Shown piece by piece: positions 54,003 to 64,000 of a stretch of 64,000 nucleotides of DNA. A model generated the notes under the pieces. That model had not been told where the DNA came from. It searched no databases and worked only from the letters and a program-made list of their open reading frames with translations. How positions within the stretch are numbered: position 1 is the first letter of the stretch; every line of letters begins with the position of its first letter. This DNA comes from Echinarachnius parma. Lineage: Eukaryota > Echinodermata > Echinoidea > Clypeasteroida > Echinarachniidae. The stretch spans positions 1 to 64,000 of the forward strand of contig JBAMJV010008298.1 of NCBI GenBank assembly GCA_037951105.1, read 5' to 3'. A program made the position numbers and the translations under genes.

Positions 54003-54296
54003 TTCTAGTTTCTAAATAAGATTTGCGATTGATGAAAGTTGTAAAATTGAACACGTTACACAACAGCAGCCCATATACAACAACCTAGCCTTTCGACAAG
54101 GCATGCGCGCCCCTCGCGACCTCGCGTGAATCATCATTATCAGCGACTGGTACAGAATGCAGCACGTACCAATAGACCGGTGCTGCGCGGTGCCATCATC
54201 CTCAAGCCTTGTCATAAGGCTAGCCACGCCCCAGCGTTTTTTTTTCTAGGCGAATTTCCTTATTTATACCAGGGAAGTGAACTCCCACTTCCCTGT

Positions 54297-54640
54297 TTAT
54301 ACAAAAAAAAACATGTATACTTTTCATATAGTAAACAGTAACTTATGCTTTTTTTGTCATAAAATGCAGGAAACGTATGAACACTTGTTCTTTTCTTGTG
54401 AAAAAGTAGGAATGATTTGGGTAGATTGTGGCAACGAGTTTGATTTAAAAGAATTAAGAAATATAGATTGGAAAGGGGAATGTGGGAATGAAGGTATATT
54501 GTTGATAAAAAGTATGATATTTGTTAATAGTAGAAAGGAAGAATTATCCTCCAACTATTAGAGATATTAAAGATACATTAATGGAAAATAAAGAAGAAGA
54601 AGAAAGAAAGGTACCTGAACAGAGAGGGACGTTGCTAATC
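54297..54640 (+). pseudogene. LINE C-terminal zinc-knuckle relic
   Basis: Reads SNLCFFCHKMQETYEHLFF then SCEKVGMIW, the C-x2-C-x7-H-x4-C zinc-binding end (zf-RVT type) of L1/Tx1-like LINE proteins. The frame breaks near 54555 and ends in a GAAGAAGAAGAAAG tail. It is 5' truncated. It lies about 300 bp upstream of the FECH start codon, on the opposite strand. Confidence 0.65.
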
Positions 54641-54880
54641 CACTTTAGAAAATGAAACACCCTTTCTGCTTAGATTTCGAGACAGAGACACCAAGTTCAA
54701 GGAATTCTTTTTTTTTCTCTCTCTACCGCCTCCCTTCCTTTTTTATCTTTCCATTTTCTTACTTTTTTTCTAACGTTACTTTCTACCTGTCTTGTAGGTT
54801 TTCTCTCAAACACCATAATGATCATTATTTAGTTTTCGTTGATTGTATTGATATGAAAGGAAACCGTATTACTAAGATAC

Positions 54881-56200
54881 CAGGGGCGTAAATCCGTACA
54901 GAGGAGTGGGGGGGGGGGGGGGGGGGGGGGGGGGATGATCGGCGATAGCCATCACATATTAGCACAAGCACAAGCCCAAAATAATTTACGCACACGCGCG
55001 CGATCGCGCCCGGGGGGGGGGGGGGGGGGGGGGTACTCAGAATATAGTCGGACCCCATACCGGGCCCATACCCACATCCACGGGTCCTTTTGCTGTAAAT
55101 AGGTACCCATGTCTAAGGATTTTTTGTAAAAAATTGGACCCATGTCTAAGGATTTCGAACTTTAAATATTACATTTTAGCTGTTATACAATGGGCAATCA
55201 TTTGCAGTTTCTTGATAAAATTCTTTATTACGTATGATATATTATGAAGGGTAATATAATGTATAAACACCCGAGGTTGTGAAATATATGCGAGCGAGCG
55301 GAGCGAGCTTGAACATTTTAGCAATTTAACAGCGGAAAATTGCCATTTGTTTCAATATAATTGTATGGCGTTATGAAAGGTAATATATAAACACCCGAGG
55401 TTGTGAAATATTATATATGCGAGCGAGCGGAGCGAGCTTGAAAATATTATTTCAGCAATTTCACAGCGGAAAATTGCCATTTTGTTTCATTATAATTGTA
55501 TGGGTATATTCGTTTTTATTATTTATGATATGGCGTTATGAAGGGTAACACCCGAGGTTGTGAAATATATGCGAGCAAGCTTGAACATTTTAGCGATTTC
55601 ACAGCGGAAAATTGCCATTTGGATCAATATTGTATGGGTATATTCGTTTTATTGCTTATGATATGGCGTTTATAATGAAGGGTAATATCATCCGAGGTCG
55701 TTAAGTATTACGTATGCGAGCAAGCTTGAACATTTTTGCAATTTCACAGCGGAAAATTACCATTTGTTTCAATATAATTGTATGGGTATATTCATTTTAT
55801 TGCATATGATATGGCGTTATGAAGGGTAATATAATTATAAACATCCGAGGTTGTTAAATATTACGTATGCAAGCGAGCGAGCGGAGCGAGCTTGGAAATT
55901 TCAGCAATTTCACAGCGGAAAATTGACATTTGTTTCAATATAATTGTATGGGTATATTCGTCTTATTACTTATGATAAGGCGTTATGAAGGGTAGTATAT
56001 TAACATCCGCGTTGTTAAATATTACGTATGCAAGCGAGCGGAGCGAGCTTGAAATTTTTAGCAATTTCTTCCTTCTTTCTTTTTTTTTTTATTCATTTTT
56101 TTGTTATTCTCAGGGGGGGATGATTTGTACAGGCATCCCCCCCTCCTTCAAGAGCGGGGGGATGCATCCCCCCCCCCCCCCCCCGGGATTTACGCCCCTG
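54881..56200. mobile_element. hAT-type element with perfect 8-bp target duplication
   Basis: TAAGATAC stands on both sides (54873-54880 and 56201-56208). The ends CAGGGGCGTAAATCC and its exact inverse give 15-bp terminal repeats. Near the ends are long G or C runs; the middle is a tandem array. With no transposase frame, this 1.3-kb element is non-autonomous. The perfect duplication suggests a younger insertion than its relatives here. Confidence 0.85.
55190..56060 (+). repeat. Tandem array with GCGAGCGGAGCGAGC
   Basis: About six units of 130-160 bp. Each has the phrase ACCCGAGGTTGTGAAATAT or a variant, a GCGAGC(GAGCGGAGC)GAGCTTGAA block (near 55291, 55419, 55568, 55714, 55870, 56035), then CACAGCGGAAAATTG and GTATGGGTATATTCGT. 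The units differ by small indels. The array lies wholly inside the hAT-type element. Confidence 0.8.
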
Positions 56201-56936
56201 TAAGATACTAGACGTAAGCATGTATGATAAATAGATATTATGGTGTATACATTTTTTCTTTTCTTTTCTTTTTTAAAATTGTGTATGAATACATTGGTTA
56301 TGATTTTGAGTGGTCTATATTTTTATTTTAAAATGTTTTCTCTGTAATATAATCATAACCTGAGAGAAAAGGAAACATTGTACTTGAAAAATCATTCATT
56401 GCATTTAAAAAATATTCTCATAAATGTAACATATTGGGTTTTTTTAAATATATTTGTTATCAAACTACGAAAGATGATTTATGAAAATATGTTTAAAAAA
56501 ACTTACAGAATTTATGAATTGTAGATATTATGATCAGGGCTGTCTCGTTATGTACTATTTCATTGTATCTTTATGTGGATTACAAACATCAATTATGATT
56601 GTTGTTTGAGAGAAAAATAAAATATTGCAAAACAAAAAAAATACAAGTGCACTGACGTTCTCAAGGGGGAGGGGCCGGGGTGAGCCGGTTTGCCCTTATC
56701 TCTCAGGAGCCAGGGGTACTTATATGTATATCGTAAAATGACTATTTCACTTCAGAGAGCTCTTTACATCCTTCGCTAAAACGATATTACAAAATCGTCA
56801 GGTATGTACCTGTTTTTAGTAGGTCTATATGGATAGGCCTATACCCACATAAAAAATAACTTTGTTCATGCCATTTGTTGTAAGCACAAATTATTTCTAC
56901 ACATAATGTATAATTATGTTAACTATACTCTCACAC

Positions 56937-57465
<529 letters not shown>

Positions 57466-57469
57466 ACAC

Positions 57470-58432
57470 GATTCCAGTCTTTGCTGAAGTTTTTATTATG
57501 CTATAAAATGCACTTAAACAGAACGCAATTTGTATATTTTTTTATAGAAAATGTATTTTAAAATTATGAATTATTGTTGATACTTAACATATTACAAAAT
57601 AAAAAGATTTCTGATCCGGATGAGTATAATGATATAGGCACTTCTGATTGATGAACTGCAGTGATATATGAAACATTTTGTGAAAATTTGTAATCCTAAT
57701 TCAAACTATCTTTCGTTATATCAACATAAAAGTGTGTATGTTCATATTATAATATAATTGGATTGTGAACATAATTTACTCATTACAACTTCCGTGGCTG
57801 TTCACCAATTATGCAAAGGGCCAAAACAGGCAGAAATAGTACTGTATATAATACATGAATCTTACTGTGCTACAAATGAGAATTCCCTCCACTCAATAAA
57901 CATGAAATAATAGGCCGAATACTATTGTTAAGATTAATAATATTTCCTAGTACTGTTGTTGTTTCTTTTTGTGTACAATAGGTCTATACTTTCAACATTA
58001 TTAGTAGTATTCAATACGCACGACTACCACTAAAGGCATACGTGAAAGTAACATTATGATTATTGTGGTCCACGCGTGTCTATGGTTAAACTAATGCGAC
58101 GCCAAAATTTAAACAACAATAATACTGTGTTCAGTGCCATCATGGTCGGACTGATTAGGGGCACTTGAATTATTGTGAGAACACTCTTTTGGATTTCTTT
58201 TTGAAAAGGATTTTCCCCTTATGTTTTTAATCGCTTTTCAGAAATAAGTGTGGGGCACGGACCCCTTGAAGCTACGCCACAGACTAACGACATATAAAAA
58301 TGAAACAAATATGTGAAAGGAAAAAAACATATGAATTGTTTTGTACGGTTTTTAAAAATATTTACAAAAATACGCCCCCCCCCCCCCCCCCGCGTGTTGA
58401 CTTCGCTATATACTGATAGTGTTTCCACATAT
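57470..58432. other. Non-genic region with hAT-like remnants
   Basis: No gene seen. CAGTGCCATCATGGTCGGAC (58132) and AAGCTACGCCACA (58269-58281) look like the two ends of a worn hAT MITE; the flanking 8-mers do not match. A C run lies at 58377-58392. Confidence 0.45.
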
Positions 58433-58492
58433 CTATGGGCACCTCTTCCGGTGGGCCTTCGCCTGGGCAGCCTTGGCGTGCAGGAACTTGTT
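58433..58492 (-). pseudogene. Duplicated 3' end of the secreted-protein gene
   Basis: Reads NKFLHAKAAQAKAHRKRCP and a stop, against [17 protein letters not shown] at the end of the neighbouring gene. About 13 bp of downstream sequence (TAGTGTTTCCAC) are shared as well. The rest of the exon is missing. It is a fragment left by a tandem duplication. Confidence 0.7.
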
Positions 58493-58634
58493 TAGAGTTT
58501 TTAGGGTCTTTATTAAATTAACCCTTATGTTTTTAATATTGTTTTTCACAAATTGTAGGGGGCACGCCCCTCCCCCCCCCCCCCCCCGTAGATTTGCCAC
58601 TGTTAGTGTTTCCACTATAGTCTAACGGCGCCTT

Positions 58635-60289
58635 TTAATTCTGTCGGTGGGCCTTCGCCTGGGAAGACTTGGCGTGCAGGAATTTGGACATCTTCTGTTG
58701 CTTCGCGGTGAAGTCCGTGGCGCCGTTCTTCCGCATCTGCTTCAGGTCGGCAAGGTGGGCCGGGTTCATCTTCTTGTACTTGTTGCGGAGTCCGTCGAGG
58801 GTCTGTTGACCACGGAGACCTGCCCGTTGAAGGTTCTCACGGAGGCCCGCCTGGCCCGGCATATCCCCCAGGAACTTGCCCGGATTCACGATCCTCTGCT
58901 TCATACCCTTAGCAAAGCTCTTCTGCAGATTATCAATACAATGGAACATAATACGGAGAAAATAGTTAGTCTATCGATCGACTCATTATTAGTGTTAATC
59001 ATACAAATCAGCACAGTCTTAGTCGGCATAATACACACAGACACAAAGCGAAAGTGACTAAGTGATCAAATTTGTTTTGAACATGTTTTACCCTGTTATA
59101 AATACTTTTGTTTTACTTTGGCAGATTTAGCGACTATTTTTTATCAATTATGGAAAACAAATTATAGCTTTCACTCGTGGGCAGTTTAACCATAAAATTA
59201 TGAAAGTTTCACAAAGTAACGATTAAGAATCCATCCATCCATCCATCCATCCATCCATCCATCCATCCATCCATCCATCCATCCATCCATCCATCCATCC
59301 ATCCATCCATCCATCCATTCATCCATTCATCCATTCATTCATTCATTCATTCATTCATTCATTCATTCATTCATTCATTCATTCATTCATTCATTCATTC
59401 ATTCATTCATAAACTTTCATAGTATTTTTTACAAAGACATTTACAATTTTATGTACATGATCATAAATAAATTAGAGTCATTATAATGCTGATTTGCCCG
59501 ATAAATTAAACAAGCTTATACAACCTAAGCAAGTATGTTGATTTATATAATTTTGGTGTGCGTTTTTAGACTAATATATAACAGAGCCGATTTAGTGTCC
59601 ACACCGTCCACCCCGGCAATCAAGCCCTTTGACCCATTTTCATTACTGTAATCTTTTTAAAAACAAATTAGGTATACAAATGTCATCTTCCTGTCTTTTC
59701 AAGCTCATTTCTCCATCGACATGAACGTTATACCATGGACCTAGGTAGTATAGGGTCCATGGTTATACATTACACAGTAACTAATCAAAATATGACTTGT
59801 TCATTGTAATTTACTGATTTAACCGACCTGGTCTAATCATAATCAAAATTATATATAAACATCATTATCATTTCCTCCTCAAAAGCCCATGAAAAGGATC
59901 AAAAGTTGCTCAATTTAAAAAAAAAGTTTCAGTCGTGCATTTTGTTATTTGCATGCCGACTACAGTAACTGTTGTGCCTCCAATTCAGCACAAAATCATA
60001 ATTTGTAATATCATGATAATAATACAATTTTTAAATCAAGACTAACCATAATAATATATCAACCAGGAAGTCACAAGCAAGTGATACTAATTGGGTTCCA
60101 TATGCGAACTATAATTATAGCAAATGTTGATTTTTTTTTTTTTTAAGTGTTCTGTTTTTTGCCACCCCGTATAATACTTACTCTGGCGGCATCGATCCCA
60201 CGCTCTGGGCGTCGTCTCTCTCTCGCATCAGCGAGTGTCGACCCGATCAGGGCAACGACTAGCAACATACATGTCACCTGAAGACGCAT
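58635..60289 (-). CDS. Small basic secreted protein, two exons, unknown family
   Basis: Exon 1 is 60182-60289 (ATG at 60287-60289, donor GTAAGT); exon 2 is 58635-58922 (acceptor AATCTGCAG, stop TAA). Both are phase 0, giving 131 residues. The first 22 ([22 protein letters not shown]) form a clear signal peptide; an in-frame ATG further upstream would bury it, so this start is preferred. The remainder, about 109 residues, has by my count 27 Lys/Arg against 8 Asp/Glu, no cysteine, and repeated LR/GL phrases ([20 protein letters not shown]) that look helical. Possible dibasic sites (ERRRPER, KYKK) exist. I do not recognise the family. A cationic effector or a matrix or hormone precursor are possibilities only. 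The gene structure is well supported; the function is not. Confidence 0.82.
59229..59412 (+). repeat. (ATCC)n to (ATTC)n compound microsatellite
   Basis: About 90 bp of ATCC followed by about 85 bp of ATTC, with a short mixed zone. It lies in the intron of the secreted-protein gene. Confidence 0.95.
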
Positions 60290-60421
60290 CTTGAAGTTGA
60301 AGTAAAGTTGGATGATACAGTCGCACTCCAAAGATTCCAAAAATGACCAAATCGCGCGATTTGAAATCAAGATCTATGGGAGAATTTGTGAAATAACAGT
60401 TCTCTTTTGACTTTGCTACGT

Positions 60422-60432
60422 TATATTATATT
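60422..60432 (-). promoter_or_regulatory. Possible TATA-like box
   Basis: AATATAATATA on the minus strand, about 135 bp upstream of the start codon of the secreted-protein gene. The transcription start is unknown, and such sequences are common in AT-rich DNA. Confidence 0.2.
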
Positions 60433-60439
60433 GGGGAGT

Positions 60440-61656
60440 GACACGTATTTATGTGGGTGTTGTCGTATGATGTTTGCCATGCATGACAAATAGTGCGACG
60501 AAATAGGACTTCTATTCGGGTGCAGACTCCCTGTGCAATGGGAGCTTTTAGTTCTTGGTCATCGAAGCCTGTCGAGCTTGCTGTAGGACACCGCTTGCTC
60601 TTTGAGGGAACTGAGGCACAATGAACACAGTAAAGCACGAATTTTACTCAGTTAGCCAAGGTGTGTCTTACATCAAAGTCGGTCACTTCACTGAGCCCGA
60701 ACAAAGGGGATGGGTTTCAACTTCAGGACTGGTGACTGTTATCTTTCCATTCTTTTGGCCAGGGCCAGGGTGCCCAGTATCGTCGCGGTGACAGTGCATG
60801 AGTGGGCGTTGCCCCAGACTTTAACCAACTTTGATATTATCTTTCACTAAATTCAATTCGATTTTTTATTTATTTATTTACTTTACTTCAGCACAAAGGC
60901 AGTAAACCCAACTAGTAATATGCACTGTTTTTCATTGGGGCCGTTTGAAAGCGCAACAAATAAGACACAAAAACATGAACATTATATATAGTGTGAAAAT
61001 ATAATATTATGTCGATATATTTGGTAAAAGTAACTTGCTTTCAATATACGAAGCGAGGAATACTGTTTATTATAATCATTCTCATTGTAGGCCTATATAT
61101 CATTTTGATGAAGTGAATAATAATTGCTTGGTATGGAAAATCCGAAGGTGTGAATTTATAAAAAGGTAGGTCTAGACGTCAATTAGGTATGTAGGCTAAT
61201 AAAGGGGTGTAAAGGTTTTGGGTCAAGTTCTATTTCGAGGTCTGAAAAGAGACTCTTTTCTCCCCTATGGGATATAAATCTTGCCCTCCTACCAAAATCC
61301 TCGCGTGATGCGGCCCCTCCCCTTTGCATGTGTGCAGGCTGCGCGCGCTATGGCTGGAGGGCGGAGGCAGATAGCCTACCCCACATAATAGTATTGTTTG
61401 CCTTTCATAAAACCACTCAGTTTTGCTTTTTGCGTACACACGCACAAAACACACATTTACGGAGTGATTTGGACAGATACCCCTCGGATTTAATTTGCCC
61501 TGGACACTTGGACACTTGGACACTTATCCCTGTCACACCCGCCCCCACACCACCCCCCCCCCCCCCCCCGGTCCCTCACTGGAAAAATAATCCTAGCTAC
61601 GCCACTGCCTAAACTTGGCATCTAAAATGATATATGTTGTTGCAAACTCATCAGCT
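60440..61656. other. Intergenic, no gene seen
   Basis: A C run at 61550-61569 followed by CTAGCTACGCCACTG (61593-61607) is the right end of a hAT-type MITE whose left end I could not identify. Small frames here have no recognisable content. Confidence 0.5.
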
Positions 61657-61668
61657 AGTATAGACGTA

Positions 61669-62324
61669 TATATTATTGAAAGGACAATGTTATTTGTAGA
61701 ATTAGGAATTAATGAAAAACAAGATATATATAAGATGTTGGAAATATACGATACAAAATGGAAAGTGGCATTGATTAATTTCATTTATAGAACTAGAAGG
61801 TTCGATGAATAGCAAAAAAGGATTTGTATTCAGATTATTGTAAATATTTGCTTAGCATCTATATTATATTGTTTTAGTGTAAGTTTATTTTTGTATACAA
61901 TTACTAACAAATTGATGTATTCTATGTAAAAGAGCCCACTGAATGAGTGCTTTATTTGATGTTTGTTGAATGTTTGAAATTGATGACTATATATATTGTT
62001 TTTGAATTTGGCATGCATAATTGCATTATTTGGAGCCCAACAGATTGCACCTGACACCTCATTTTCGAGCATCTGAGGGGTCTAGGCTCGGCTTGCACAC
62101 ATACCCTGGTATGTCACCGAGCTGAGAAGTCTGCACGATGTACTGTGCCGGACTGACCAGATGATGCACTGTTAGGTCGGATTTGAGCGATGGACAGGCA
62201 GCATGAAGTAGGAACTCCATAAAAATGATTGAAAAAAAATAAAATAATAATAATAATAATTAAGTATTATGGCGTAAATATTAATTTTGAATGAACGCCA
62301 AAATAATAAAATAACAACAACAAC
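61669..62324 (+). mobile_element. 5'-truncated LINE copy with 12-bp target duplication
   Basis: AGTATAGACGTA flanks it at 61657-61668 and 62325-62336. The insert holds the last 47 codons of the LINE protein (YIIERTMLFVELGINEKQD onward to YRTRRFDE, stop at 61810), a 3' untranslated region and a short (AAC)n tail. It is the plus-strand mirror of the longer copy at 62619-64000. Confidence 0.88.
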
Positions 62325-62357
62325 AGTATAGACGTAGAATTAGACTATAGTATAGGC

Positions 62358-62504
62358 CAGTGGCGTATTATTTTCAATAATTTTGAAAAAACAATGAGAA
62401 AACACAAGGGGCCATTTTTTGAAAAAAAAACAAAGAAATACATAAGGTGTGCCCCCCAATAATTTTGCGTGCCCCCCAATCAGTCCGACCACGCTACGCC
62501 ACTG
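62358..62504. mobile_element. Compact hAT-type MITE (147 bp)
   Basis: CAGTGGCGTA at the left and CTACGCCACTG at the right. The flanking 8-mers GTATAGGC (62350-62357) and GTATAAGC (62505-62512) match at 7 of 8. The interior (TACATAAGGTGTGCCCCCC, CAGTCCGACCACG) is the consensus-like form of the poly-G/C elements elsewhere in the window. Confidence 0.75.
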
Positions 62505-62618
62505 GTATAAGCTTTAGCTAGTGTGATTCTATTTATTCGTTTCTTTGTTTTTATGTTTGTGTTGCTTTACTTGTTTAAGTTTTTGATCGTATACGATCAC
62601 GTGACTGTCAGCTGACTT

Positions 62619-64000
62619 TGTTGTTGTTGTTGTTATTTTATTATTTTGGCGTTCATTCAAAATGAATATTTACGCCATAATACTTAATTATTATTATTAT
62701 AATTTTTTTTTTCTTCTTTTTTTCAATCATTTTTATGGAGTTCCTACTTCATGCTGCCTGTCCATCGCTCAAATCCGACCTAACAGTGCATCATCTGGTC
62801 AGTCCGGCACAGTACATCGTGCAGACTTCTCAGCTCGGTGACATACCAGGGTATGTGTGCAAGCCGAGCCTAGACCCCTCAGATGCTCGAAAATGAGGTG
62901 TCAGGTGCAATCTGTTGGGCTCCAAATAATGCAATTATGCATGCCAAATTCAAAAACAATATATATATTCAACAAACATTCAACAAACATCAAATAAAGC
63001 ACTCATTCAGTGGGCTCTTTTACATAGAATACATCAATTTGTTAGTAATTGTATACAAAAATAAACTTACACTAAAACAATATAATAGAGATGCTAAGCA
63101 AATATTTACAATAATCTGAATACAAATCCTTTTTTTGCTATTCATCGAACCTTCTAGTTCTATAAATGAAATTAATCAATGCCACTTGCAATTTTGTATC
63201 GAATATTTCCAACATCTTATATATATCTTGTTTTTCATTAATTCCTAATTCTACAAATAACATTGTCCTTTCAATAATATATTTCGTACAATCAACAAGA
63301 AAGTGTTCAAAAGTTTCAATTTCATTACAAAACTGACAATCGCCGGATAATTTAAGACCAATTTTATGTAAATGTGCATTGAGTCCAAGACACCCCATTC
63401 GAATCCTGTGTAACAATACTTCATTTTTTTCTATTTTTAGAGCACCATGTATCAATGTATTTTATATTTATATTCTTTTTCATTTTCTTTAAGACACTAT
63501 TCGAGGCATTCCACCTTTCCTGCCACATATTTACAACATATAATGACAGTATTGCATTTACTTCTGATTCATTCAATTTATTTTCTATTTCAATAAAAGT
63601 GTGTCCAAGGGCTTGTTTCGCTGAGAGGTCTGCAATCTCATTACCTACAACACCACAATGTCCGGGAATCCACTCAAGGAATACGTGGATTCCTTGATGT
63701 TTAAGAATCATTAATTTCATTAATATTTCACTGACGCATACATCTTCATTCCAATTTCTTATCGCCATTAGGGCACTCAAACAATCAATAAATATAACAA
63801 TTCCAACATATAAATTATCAAATTGTTCTAGCCAATTCAATGCAAGAATTATAGCAACTAATTCAGCTTTATATGATGAACTGAAATTTGTTAGCCTCTT
63901 TTTTTCAATAATATCCATGCTCGGAACATAAAAGCTTGCAGATGCATTTCCATTAAGGGGATTTTTCGAACCATCCGTAAATATATGCAACTCTCTAGAC
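62619..64000 (-). mobile_element. LINE with RNase H domain, 3' part, runs off the window
   Basis: Minus-strand element whose (AAC)n tail is at 62619 and whose upstream part continues past the window edge. It holds an RNase H region, a zinc knuckle, a stop at 63138 and a 3' untranslated region. The order RNase H then C-terminal zinc motif, with a short tandem tail, fits LINEs of the I group. Confidence 0.85.
63138..64000 (-). pseudogene. LINE ORF2 C-terminus: RNase H and zinc knuckle, frameshifted
   Basis: From the window edge: IFTDGSKNPLNGNAS (first Asp), SSYKAELVAIILALNWL (Glu), FIDCLSALMAIRNW (Asp), WIPGHCGVVGNEIADLSAK (His/Asp) give all four RNase H landmarks. After a frame change at a run of seven T (63424-63430 on the plus strand) the protein continues as NEVLLHRIRMGCLGL and CQFCNEIETFEHFLVDC (C-x2-C-x7-H-x4-C), ending YRTRRFDE. 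The frameshift shows that this copy no longer encodes one continuous protein. Confidence 0.85.

Noticed and set aside
55190-56060. CRISPR-like regular array
   Set aside because: The units are 130-160 bp, similar over their full length, with no short repeat/unique spacer pattern, and they lie inside a transposon in a eukaryotic genome.
58647-59057. 136-codon plus-strand frame
   Set aside because: Antisense of the secreted-protein exon; the minus-strand reading has splice sites and a matching signal-peptide exon.
61830-62072. 80-codon minus-strand frame, with a twin at 62883-63119
   Set aside because: Both are antisense to the LINE 3' untranslated region; the twins exist because the LINE copies are inverted repeats.

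Overview
This is a eukaryotic window from an animal genome. It is AT-rich, has spliced genes with GT-AG introns, and is crowded with microsatellites, poly-G/poly-C runs, MITEs and LINE relics. The repeat spectrum (hAT MITEs ending CAGTGGCGTAGC, TTAA-bounded MITEs, Tigger-like elements, a tRNA-derived SINE, a Penelope-like relic) and a ferrochelatase with a metazoan-type C-terminal Fe-S motif suggest a marine invertebrate, perhaps a deuterostome such as an echinoderm. The species call is inference.

Layout. 1-38,869: no host gene could be supported. The block holds a CAN-trinucleotide region (5.4-6.2 kb), CA repeats, several hAT MITEs, a Penelope-like (GIY-YIG) relic (10.65-10.96 kb), six copies of one TTAA-bounded MITE (12.2-19.0 kb), a SINE, three copies of a CACCGGAT terminal-inverted-repeat MITE, a LINE C-terminus (21.7 kb), nested TTAA and palindromic MITEs (27.5-30.8 kb) and a long-TIR element (33.3-33.7 kb). 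39,249-54,002 (minus strand): a complete 11-exon ferrochelatase gene, reconstructed exon by exon; phases agree at every junction and give 412 residues. Its introns hold tandem duplications of parts of exons 4, 8 and 11, a 157-bp satellite carrying nuclear-receptor DR1 sites, a putative Mutator-like element with a 10-bp target duplication, and nested MITEs. 54.3-57.5 kb: a LINE zinc-knuckle relic, a 1.3-kb hAT-type element with a perfect 8-bp target duplication and an internal tandem array, and a long AC repeat. 58,635-60,289 (minus strand): a two-exon gene for a small, very basic secreted protein of unknown family, with a duplicated fragment of its 3' end next to it. 61.67-64.0 kb: two copies of one RNase H-bearing LINE, tail to tail, with a hAT MITE between them.

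Only the ferrochelatase (last step of haem synthesis, in mitochondria) has an assignable function. The two genes share a strand but nothing links them functionally. The most unusual material is in the ferrochelatase gene: splice-competent partial copies of its own exons, including last-exon copies from which the segment encoding three [2Fe-2S] ligand cysteines has been removed.
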